Shown piece by piece: positions 41,201-53,200 of a stretch of 64,000 bases of DNA. A program made the translations under genes and the position numbers. Each line of letters opens with the position of its first letter. Position 1 is the stretch's first letter. The notes beneath the pieces are model-generated. The model was given only the letters and a program-made list of their open reading frames with translations, was not told the DNA's origin and searched no databases. The DNA comes from Nannobrachium achirus (lineage: Eukaryota; Chordata; Actinopteri; Myctophiformes; Myctophidae). The DNA is taken from positions 1,297,334 through 1,361,333 of the forward strand of contig OY997644.1 in assembly GCA_963921795.1 (NCBI GenBank), written 5' to 3'.

Positions 41201-44200
41201 GTCTACTTGATCTAGTATAGAAACTAGAAAATGTGCAATTTGGGAAATTGCGAGTGTGGTTGCTCGCCCCGCCCCCCTCCCACGAGTTTTGCAAGACGAT
41301 TATGTTGTCACGTCGCTCCCGAGATCGTTTGTCTTTCGTTTTGAGAGGGTTGTTCCCCCTGAAAAACGCGTTTTGGCCTGAAACGGTTACGTTTTGTGCG
41401 TTTGTGGCGCCCCCTAAGGGTCGAAGTGGAAATGCTTTTGGGGATTTGTTGAATATCCCACCCGCAACTTGTGGTTAAAATTTGGTGTTGACTGGATGTT
41501 TCGTTTATGATTTATGGCTATTTTTGGCAAAACGGGCCCCTCTCGCTAACTTCGGAAGCGTGTTCCGGACGAACGGTATGGACTATCGAAATATCGCTTG
41601 AATATGTTTATCGGGTGGGTTCAGAGATCTTGTGTACCGATTTTTGTGACATTTGGAGAAAATATGTGGGAAAAGGAGCAAAAAGTGTGTTTTGAAGAAA
41701 ATGCAAAATGGCGGAAAATCTATCCTGACGCAAATGGGCGTGGCCTATATGGGGAGATGCGTCATGACCCAAGGAATCCAGGGAAAAAATATTTTTAATT
41801 TTTCGACCTACGGTTCAAGAGTTACAGGCCAAAACGTAAAGTGGGCTGTTATAGCGCCACCATGAGGCCGAGTGATGTATTTATAATTTGATTAATTCTT
41901 GCAATAATTATGAATCTACTCTCCAAGTTTTGAAACTGTAGCTCCTATGGTTTGCGAGAGAAAAATAATCTAATGTGAGTTTTTGCATTTTCCCATTCAA
42001 GTCAATGGGGAAAATTAATTCACTAATAAATTAATATCAATTAAACGATACAACTTTTCTCTTATCGCAATAATAGCACACGATTCCCGATGAAGCCGGT
42101 CGATTTGACATATGGCGCGAGTGTGTGGCGCAAAAACTGTGGGCGGTGAAACGCGTCAAAATAAAGTTTATCCAGAAGAAGAAAAAAAATAAAGTTTCCC
42201 TAGGACTATAGTGTGTTGCCCTGTTAGGGCAACCACACTAATAAATAATGACAACTAGAAAAATATTGTTCCTTCGAAACAATTGTGGGCTCGCTTCAAG
42301 CCAGAAAACAATGGCTATAAAAGTACAAAATGTCAAGATCGCAGGCAGTGCTCTCTTTGACGTTACTGACGTCAAAGACTGGTCCATTTTGTTCCAAAAA
42401 TGTGTTGTGCAAAAATTGACCCGCTGGTGGCGCTATAACAGGCCAATGTAAGAAGGGTGGTATCTGTTCCTTGACCTATTGGGAATGTGCTTGCAAGATT
42501 TCACGCACATTGCAGGCTGTGTTCATGATTTGAGGTGTTTTTGGCTTTGGCCACTTTATCTCTGCTTGCAGCTATATTCATTATTTATTTTATTTTTTTG
42601 TGTGTGTGCACTTCATAGGCATATTAGATAAAGGTCCTTAGATTGTGTGTAGAATGTTTCATGCAAATTGCAAAAGAAAATCCTAACGGGTTTAAGCGTT
42701 TCACAAACTGCTCAAAATGATATAGCGCCCCCCTTTGGCCAATTGGGGTAAGATTGGTTTTAGTGATATTTGGACTAACACTCTACATCTTTGCCAAATG
42801 CCATGAACATGTTACTTTGCATGTATGATTTAGAGGCAGAAGAATAATTTGCATAAAACTGCAATATTCATTGAATTTATTTAAAAAAGCATGTTTCAAT
42901 TTTAAAGAAATCCGATCTGACAGATCTTTAGATATCGGTCCAAAGTTCACGTAAAAAAAGTTTTGTGCACGTGGAGCGAAAATTCCAGAATAAAAGCGGG
43001 TTTACGCGTTTTACAAACTGCTCAATATGGCGGAAAATCGAAGGGCGGAGCTTACTTAACAACGACACAGATGTCTTCCGCTTGAGTCAAAGCACGCGTG
43101 TAACAAGTTGCATGTCTTCAAACGAAACGAGTCATGACTTATGCCCGTTTGAAGTTTGAATTTTCAAACGCTTCGTATAGCGCCCCCCTTTGGCCGATTG
43201 GAATAAAATTGGTTTCAGTGATACTTTGACTAACCCTCCACATCTTTGCCAAATGCCATGAACGTGTAACTTTGCATGTATGATTTAGAGGCCAAAGAAT
43301 AATTTGCATAAAACCGCAATATTGATAGAATTATTAAAAAATTATATTTCACTTTAAAAGAAATCCGCCGAGATTAGTTTGACCGTATTGGTCCAAAGTT
43401 CACGTGAAAAAAGTTTTGTGCACTTGACGCGAAAAACCCAGGAGGAGATAGATTTTTACTGTTTTTCATATAATTCCGAATTGTGGGAGACCTAAAGGTC
43501 AGAGGTCAAAAGTTAGAGGGTAAAAGTTGTTCGGCATGAGGAGACGCATACGTGTATACAGGTTTCATGGCTGTACCTAAAACACAGCATGAGCTATACC
43601 TGTTCAAAGTTCGCACTTTCGAAGGCTTCCTACAGCGCCACCATTTGGCCGATTGCTATAAAAAATAATAGCACACTTCGCCACTGTAAACTGAACACAT
43701 TGATGTTTTTATTTTCATTTTCTCACTAAGTATGTAGGAGTAGAAAGGAACCGAAGTTTTTTGATACTTGATATGACTGCCTGCCTGATAGATAAATAAA
43801 TAATGACAATATCTAAAGTGTGCTCGCCTTATAGGCGAGCCCACAACTAGAAAAATATTGTTCCTTCGAAACAATTGTGGGCTCGCTTCCGCTGGAGAAC
43901 AATGGCTATAAAAGTACAAAATGTCAAGATCGCAGGCAGTGCTCTCTTTGACGTTACTGACGTCAACGATTGGTCCATTTTGTTCCAAAAATGTGTTGTG
44001 CAAAAGTTGACCCGCTGGTGGCGCTATAACAGGCCAATGTAAGAAGGGTGGTATCTGTTCCTTGACCTATTGGGAATGTGCTTGCAAGATTTCACGCACA
44101 TTGCAGGCTGTGTTCATGATTTGAGGCGTTTTTGGCTTTGGCCACTTTATCGCTGCTTGCAGCTATATTCATTATTATAATTTTTTTGTGTGTGTGCACT

Positions 44201-47200
44201 TCATAGGCATATTAGATAAAGGTCCTTAGATAGTGTGTAGAATGTTTCATGCAAATTGCAAAAAAAGATCCTAACGGGTTTAAGCGTTTCACAAACTGCT
44301 CAAAATGATATAGCGCCCCCCTTTGGCCAATTGGGGTAAGATTGGTTTTAGTGATATTTGGACTAACACTCTACATCTTTGCCAAATGCCATGAACATGT
44401 TACTTTGCATGTATGATTTAGAGGCAGAAGAATAATTTGCATAAAACTGCAATATTCATTGAATTTATTTAAAAAAGCATGTTTCAATTTTAAAGAAATT
44501 CGATCTGACAGATCTTTAGATATCGGTCCAAAGTTCACGTAAAAAAAGTTTTGTGCACGTGGAGCGAAAATTCCAGAATAAAAGCGGGTTTACGCGTTTT
44601 ACAAACTGCTCAAAATGGCGGAAAATCGAAGGGCGGAGCTTACTTAACAACGACACAGATGTCTTCCGCTCGAGTCAAAGCACGCGTGTAACAAGTTGCG
44701 TGTCTTCAAACGAAACGAGTCATGACTTATGCCCGTTTGAAGTTTGAATTTTCAAACGCTTCGTATAGCGCCCCCCTTTGGCCGATTGGAATAAAATCGG
44801 TTTCAGTGATACTTTGACTAACCCTCCACATCTTTGCCAAATGCCATGAACGTGTAACTTTGCATGTATGATTTAGAGGGCGAAGAATACTTTGCATAAA
44901 ACCGCAATATTGATTGAATTATTAAAAAATTATATTTAACTTTAAAAGAAATCTGTGAAGACAGTTTGACCGTATTGGTCCAAAGTTCATGTGAAAAAAG
45001 TTTCATGCGCGTATCGCGAAAATCCCAGGAGGAGATAGATTTTTACTGTTTTTCATATTATTCCGAATTGTGGGAGACCTAAAGGTCAGAGGTCAAAAGT
45101 TAGAGGCTAAAAGTTGTTCGGCATGAGGAGACGCATACGTGTATACAGGTTTCATGGCTGTACCTCAAACACAGCATGAGCTATACCTGTTCAAAGTTTG
45201 CACTTTCGAAGGCTTCCTACAGCGCCACCATTTGGCCGATTGCTATAGAAAATAATAGCACACTTCGCCACTGTAAACTGAACACATTGATGTTTTTATT
45301 TTCATTTTCTCACTAAGTATGTAGGAGTAGAAAGGAACCGAAGTTTTTTGATACTTGCACTGCTTAGTATAGAAATAAATAATGACAATAACTAAAGTGT
45401 GCTCGCCTATAGGCGAGCCCACAATAATGACAATATCTAAAGTGTGCTCGCCTTATAGGCGAGCCCACAATGAGCCCCAGTAGCAAATGTAAGACTGAAG
45501 TTTGACAATTCCCCCTGAGGAGGGCAGACATTCATATCTCAGTCACACCATTTCATTTGTCAAGTGGCAATGATGCAAACACTTTAACATGAAGACACAA
45601 AATGAGAATGTTGTGATTGTGAACTTAGAAATGAAATCAAACCGTTAGTTACCTCAGAAAAGTGAGCAAGAGAAGATTAGAGATAAGATATCAACTGTTA
45701 CGGCTCATGTCGCAGAATTCAGTAAGAACAAGATTGCAACATAACAGAATATGAAGTAAGCACTTCACCAAATATCAATTTGGAATGTCAACAGGTAACA
45801 CTTTGATCGTGTCCTAATGTGCTGTGTGTGTATTTTAAGAGAATGTGAGCTCAAATCCAGCTAGATTTTATAGATCCTTACCGGGTCCACATCCACATAC
45901 TGTACAGGTTGTACAGGTTTAAGCATAAAGCCTTCTGCAGTGTTACCAATGCTGAGGAAGACTGTGTGATGAAAGGTGTGTACATTTGCCTCGACTCCAG
46001 GGACGTGCTGGGCCCCTGATTCAGCCCGGGAAAAAGAGTTGGAGAGGCCCTCATTGCGTGCTATAGAGAGAGCTCTCTCTCTATAGCGCTGCTGCTACTC
46101 AAAGATTTGCCATTTCAGATCATGACAAGTGACAAGCCAGTGGTACTTGAGTACTGTACTTGAGTTACATTTTGTCGTTGTCGGGTGGAAACCTTGTATG
46201 TCCAAAACCGTTTGTTTTGTATTTATCATTTTAAAAATGATTTAAACAAGTGAAAACAGGCGATCTACAAGCACACAACGCCTCGCACCGCGAGGCGTTG
46301 TGCTTGTAGATCTGCCGTTTTCACTACTTTTGTGCAACGGCCTTGTATGATGAAGCAGGGCTTTGCTTTGCGAAAAAATGTATACATTTGAAACTTGGAG
46401 ATACAAGGTTTCTGCCCGACAGTGATGATTTACTTTGTTGGCCGCCCAGCCCCCAAAATGGAAAGAAGGCTGACATTTTTTATTATTTTTTTCCTAATGG
46501 CCGGCCTGGACCGGCCGGGAATTAACCGGACGCTCGGGAGTTGTCCCGCTTTTCCCAATGGCCAGCACGTCCCTGCTCGACTCAATACATTGTAATAATA
46601 GTGCCTAAATTACATTCTGTGAGAGCCGGTATTCCCTTGGGCCATGTGTCAAGATGAAACCCATGAGTTACTGGGGCCCAAAGGTGGAGGGGCCCTAATA
46701 ACTTTATCTATTGAAAAATAGCAGATATACAAGTTCACAGCGCGGCACCGAGTGCCGCACTGCGAGCTTGTAGATCTGCTATTTTTGAAAAAGTCGTGAA
46801 AATGTGTGAAAATCTTTGAATAATATGCAATTTTTAAGCGAACATTTCTAACTCAAATTTTGCTTCTGGGGGTCCCTGGAACTAAATATTTTGAGATCGG
46901 GGTCCGTGGCCAAATACATATCATCTTGGGGGTCTTTGACATAGGTTTCTTGCACACATTTTCACGATTTTTCAAAAATAGCAGATCTACAAGCTCGCAG
47001 CGCGGCACTCGGTGCCGCGCTGTGAGCTTGTATATCTGCTATTTTTTAATAGTTAAAGCACAGGGGCCCCACAGTGAATCCTTGTACCCGGGGCCCAGAA
47101 TTTGGTGTGACGCCCCTGGTTGTGCCATACAGTATTTCTGAGTCAAACAGGATGGGCAGGCATTACATCACTCTGGGAGTGCATTGATGTATTTAGACGT

Positions 47201-50200
47201 GTTGACTGATGTCGATTTATGAAAGTGCCGCTTTCAAGATTTCCAAGTGGGCACTGACCCAGAAAATGGTTCAGAAGCACTGAATACATGATACATGATT
47301 TAATGACACAGTAAAACCTATTTCGGTTTGGCTTTGGGGGGGGGGGGGGGGGATACACTTTTAAATATAAATCCATGAATGTCTCTTTGTCTATCTGTGC
47401 TGGTTATTATGTTAAATTACAGTAAAATAACTACAAATGCAAAATGTAACAAAATGGTCACTTTAACAAGGTATTATAATTATATTCTCCACACTTGTAT
47501 TCTCCACATCTTGACAATATGGTATATTCCCAGGTTCCGTAGGTCAGCTGCACAGGTGCAATGCATATTGTTAATTGTGGCAAGTTAACTAACAAGTTTA
47601 GCTGCACTTGAACAACTGTTCCAGGCTGCCATATGACTGACACCAGTCATGTTGCCATACCTTAGCCTTTTCTGAACTGACGCCACTGATTATACATTAG
47701 CCATTATACACTAATAAATTCCCAACCCATGGTGTCAGCACTGAGTGCAGTGTTGTCGAGCAGCTCCCAATTCACCCTTTGTCAGCCTTCTGGTTGGTCC
47801 CTGACTGACCAACCAGTAGGCTCTATCTACCTTGTCCCGCCCTGGTTCCGCCTTTTTTATGTTAAATTTGCTAAAACATAAATGTTAGGGAAATAAAAAC
47901 ATTGAAAAAACATGCTGAGTCACTATACTGCCACTGAGTAGCTCCATAATACTGAAACCAAGTTTGTAATTAGAATTGGACACACAGAATAACAATACGA
48001 AGCAACTGAATTACAATGGTAGTGGGTGGAGTGTCCCACCGAATGTCCCACCAAGACAAAGCAACCAATGGGTGTGAAGAGGGGCGGGACAACAGGCGGG
48101 ACTTGACAAAGGGTGAAATGCACATTCACAATCTTGGACACAATTTCTTTTGTCTGATTAGAATGGATGTCATTGAATGAGGCCCCACCAGGTAAGTGCA
48201 GTGGGGTTCTGATTGTATTAGCCCACTGTTTCCCAAACACTGGGCCGCGATCCATTTGTGGGTCACGGACCAATTATTTGTATGGGTCACGACTTGAGTA
48301 AAAATCCCATTTTCTTTTCCTACAAAAAAATTAAATAATATATTTCAAAAGATGGAAACCTTTTGAAATATATTATTTTATTTTTAGAAATTGAAGACTT
48401 TTATACATTTTCAAACACGCAGGCAAACACATCTAAGAAATTCCATGAATAAAATATAATAATAATGAAGTAGTAGTAAAAATAGCCGATCTACAAGCTC
48501 ACAACGCGGTGCGAAGCGACACGTTGTGAGCCTGGAGATCTGCTGTTTTCACTAGTTTGGGTCAATTTCTCTTCTGGGGCAAGTTTAGGAACCACTGTAT
48601 TAGTGGTTAAAAAAATGAAAATGATGTTACTTATACACACCTTGGTGTATGTATACAGTAACAACTGTCAGTGTCAATTAATGTTTATTGGAAATTATAT
48701 CAAAACTTGGTGTAACATGTAATGGAGCATTACTGTGTGATCCAACAACTTTGTGACACTAACAGTGTATTAAATCCATGAATAAAATGAGGCGTTAATA
48801 AAATAAGTGTATAACAATACAATAACTCACAGCTGTTTTGGAGGCAGAACTGCTTCTGGCGCCATCTGAGCCCCCCTTCACCCATTGGTTGATGAGATCA
48901 GCCACACCTACATTGATACTTTCTACGTCCTGAGACAAACATGAGGTCATCAATGTGTTAAAACATCCGACAGCTTTGTGTGGTTTAATTACAGACATAA
49001 AAGACGAGCCCCTTTGTGCAAGGGGGTTTGTACGGTAGTTGATATAAATGTTGACCAAAACATGATTACATTTAAAGGTGATACACCATGAAATTTCACT
49101 TTTCCTATTTTAAAACCTTTTTTTGGGGTCCCACTAGCACCTTCTATCCTCACAAAGTCCCATTTCTGACCGTGTCTTTCTCTGGTTTTGGGAAGGCGGA
49201 GGTTAAAAGCATCCCACGGGTTCTCAAAACAGGCTGTCCAGATTTGCTGCCGTCGCTGACGTCATCGACGGCCGTTTTTGAAGACGAAATTTTTTTTTTT
49301 TCAAAAAAATATTTTCTCAAAAACTTTTTTTTTTTTAAAAAGAAAACGTTTTTTTCAAAAAGATTTGGGGGGGGGGGGGGGGGGGGGGGCGCAGTTCAGG
49401 CCAAAGGTGGTACTGCAGCTGAAAATGCCATTCAAAATGAGAGAGGCTCTCTATTCAGGAGTGGTAATTTAGCCTCAAACCTTTTGAAAAACGTTTTCGG
49501 GACAAACAATATGACATAAATACTTTTTAAATGCATGGTGTATCACCTTTAAAGAAGTAGTTATCATTCTGTGTTGTCCATGAACATGTCATATTTAGGA
49601 TATGCATGAAACATTGAACCAATATAAACGCATGGTTTCGTTCACGTATTTAATTGCATTTATTTTACATAAAGGAACCCCAAGCTAGTTTGAGATTGAC
49701 TGAGACCAGTGTAATAATTCCCAACATTTCGTTTTTAGTTAATGTATTTCATGCTTTTTAATGCCTTTTATGCCTTTCAATGCTTTTCCTGCCAGTGTAT
49801 GAAATGCATTATACACAATAAACTTACGTTGCCTTCAATCTTTTTAAGTACAATATCTATGCATCCATTTTCCAGTACTACAGAAGACAACTAGAAAATT
49901 TGCAATTTGTGAAATTGCGAGTGTGGTTGCCCGCCCCGCCGCGAGCCGTGGGGATGTGCCGCCGGGACCCCGAGGAAAATGCCGGGACCCGAGGGAGACG
50001 ACGTCGGGACGGATACCGTCAGGGCCTATTCTAAAAGGTGCTGTTCGGATCCTGCGTTTGTGATGTAAGGATACAGCGTATTGTTTTTAAGAAATAGGCT
50101 CCTCCCACAAGTTTCGCCAAGCGATTACGTTGTCCTGTCGCTCCCGAGATCCTTTGTGTTTCGTTTTGAGAGGGACGTTCCCCCTGAAGAACGTGTTTTG

Positions 50201-53200
50201 GCCCGAAACGGTTACGTTTTGCATGGTTGTGGCGCCCCCTATGGGTCGAAGTGGAAATGCTTTTGGGGATTCGTTGAGTATACCACCCGCGACTTGTGGT
50301 TAAAATTTGGTGTTGACTGGATGTTTTGTTTGTGATTTATGGCTATTTTTTGCAAAACGAGCCCCTCCCGCTAACTTTGGAAGCCCGTTACGGACGAACG
50401 GTATGGACTATCAAAATATCGCTTGAATATGTTCATCGCATGGGTCCAGAGATCTTATGTTCCGATCTTTGTGACATTTGGAGAAAATATGTGGGAAAAG
50501 GAGCAAAAAGTGGGTTTTGAAGAAAATTCAAAATGGCGGAAAATCTATCCTGACGCAAATGGGCGTGGCCTATATTGGGAGATGCGTTATGACCCAAGGA
50601 ATCCAGGGAAAAAAGATTTTTAATTTTCCGACCAACAGTTCAAGAGTTATAAGCAAAAACGTAAAGTGAGCTTTTATAGCGCCACCATGAGGCCGGCTGA
50701 TGTAATTATTTTTTGATTAATTCTTACAATTATTATGAATCTCCTCTCCAAGTTTTAAAACTGTAGACCCTATGGTTTGCGAGAGAAAAATACATGAATG
50801 TGAGTTTTTGTGATTCCCATTATAAGTCAATGGGGAAAATTAATTCACTAATAAATTAATATCAATTAAACGATACAACCTTTCTCTTAGCAAAATGCAA
50901 GCACACGATTCCCGATGAAGCCGGTCGATTTGACATATAGCGCGAGTGTGTGGCGCAAAAACTGTGGGCGAAGAAAGCCGTCAAACTTTTGGTTACCCTA
51001 GTTAGTAAATAAAGTTTCCCTAGAACTATAGTGTGTTGCCCTGTTGGGCAACCACACTAACTATATTGTAATGCTATAGCCTATCGTTTACCCAAATATT
51101 CTAGATGTGTGCTGAATACTAAGAGTGTGCAGCATGGGCTCAGTAAGCATGATAGAGTCACAGCAGTACTTCTACAAGCATGTTTTTATGTCCAACATAT
51201 TTGTATTTAAGTTCTTAAAGTTAACATAACTAAATGTATTTGAAGTTAAATCAAAATGTTACATTTCAGGATTCCAATTAAAAAAATGTAAATAATTCAG
51301 GATTCCAATTCAAAAGCAAAAATAGCAGATATACAAGCTCAAAACGAGTCTTGTAGATCAGCTATTTCTGCTTTTAAATGTATGTCATACTAGAATGACA
51401 AAGTAGATCATAACAATATGCATATGTGGTCCCCAGGAGTGAGTGTGGTAATATAGTGGCCCTCTCCATCATCAAAGTTGCCCATCCCTTTTAAAGGTTC
51501 TACAATGAAAGCACTAGACGTTAACCTTTGACAGTGGGACCTTCATGGATTGTTGGTTCCAGGCGTCACCGGCCTCAAAGAGGCTCTTTTTGGAGGCGAC
51601 GGGCTCTGCAGGAGCAGGGAGGTCCGTCAACAGCTGCCTGGCCGCCGTGGCATCCTCAGACGAGACCTGCACAAGGAGGAAACCCAGTATCGGGGAGTGG
51701 GATTACGACCCGTCATAAGATCTGACAAAGATACAACCCGACAAAGATATAAGATATTATAAGTAATATCTGACATCATAATATGATAAGGTAGGATATA
51801 TAGTCACAATTAGTACATAATCGTCTTAATTGCAATTATTTGACATAATCGTGATTATGATAATCGTCATAAACGTTTCCATGTTGAAAAATGTTCATAC
51901 ATTAAAAAAAAATAGTCAAAAATAGTGGAAATGGTCGATCTACAAGCTCTTGTAGATCGGCTATTTCCACTATCAATGTTCTTTTTTAAGTATAAAGTTG
52001 TCAAATATGTCCTTCGTTTCTTTGTATATTTAGGTTATGTGTCATATCTGCCATGTGCAACTTCAAAGCCTAAAAGCCAAACATAAATGTAATTGTCAAC
52101 GACAAATACACAATTAAATCGTTAATCGCAATTATTTGAGTGACAATTAATCGTCATGTAAAATGTCATAATCGTGACAGCCCTAATGACAAGATGTATA
52201 TGATAAAGGATTGGGTTTAAAAAATACGATTTTTTATACATTTTATTTTTGAGCGGTGCAAACCGCTCCTACTTTTCACTTTGTGCGTGTCAGCCAAAAA
52301 AGAAATGTAAGAGCACGGATCTCCATGTATGGAGATCCTCAGACGAGTGTAACAACTGCATGGGATCCATGCAGTTATTACACCCAAAGTCCAGTGGTTG
52401 TGGGATTACTTGTTTTTCAATACTTTTCGGTAATCATGACATTTTGTGAGAAAACATACGTTTACATTGCCAAAGCAAGTGTCAAAAAAATAAAATAAAA
52501 ACAGTTTATAAGGGAGAACAAGGAAGGGGGTACAGCATTAACAGAGCTACATCACAGACAGACAGCCATGAATTAGGGGCGGGCTTTGACGCTGTGCGAG
52601 CTCTATTCAAATGAAAGGGACAAAGCGAACGTGTGAATTCGGCCGAGTGCTAATGTTGTTCGGGACAAAGCGAACGTGTGAATTCGGCCGAGTGCTAAGA
52701 ATGTTGTTTGGCGAGAAATCAATGGTTTTATAGCTGGGTGCCTTAGCTACCAGTAGTACCCTATATTTCCGCCCATGGGCATTACCTTGACAGCATGTAT
52801 GCAGGGGCGTCACAAGGGGTAGGAAAGTGGGACTGAGTTACTAGGGCCCAAGGTGGAGGAGGGGCCTTAATTATTTTACACTTTAGCTATTGAAAAATAG
52901 CAGATATACAAGCTCACAGCGCGGCACCGAGTGCCGCGCTGCGAGCTTGTAGATCTGCTATTTTTTAAAAGTCGTGAAAATGTGTGCAAATCTTTGAATA
53001 TATGTATTTCTTAAGTGAACATTTGCAACTCAAATTTTGCTTCTGGGGGGTCCCTGGAACTAAATATTTTGAGATGGGGGTCCATGGCCAAATACATATC
53101 ATTTTGGGGGTCCTTCACATGAAAAGGTTTGAGCTCCACTGACATCGAAACATAGATTTTTCAAAAAAACCTTAGAAGGATTTGAAATATTCAAAGATTT

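Noticed and set aside
41233..41865. Overlapping short frames at 41.2-41.9 kb and their copies at 50.1-50.7 kb as a conserved protein
   Set aside because: The paired elements keep several overlapping frames equally, which fits recent common origin of non-coding DNA rather than selection on one frame.
30292..44747. Recurring 60-93-codon open frames in the array (for example at 30292, 32661, 36932)
   Set aside because: They recur only with the repeat unit, on both strands, with no splice sites or recognisable domains.
49088..49519. 143-codon frame with poly-Phe and poly-Gly
   Set aside because: It lies wholly within the TTAA-flanked MITE and is created by poly-T and poly-G tracts.
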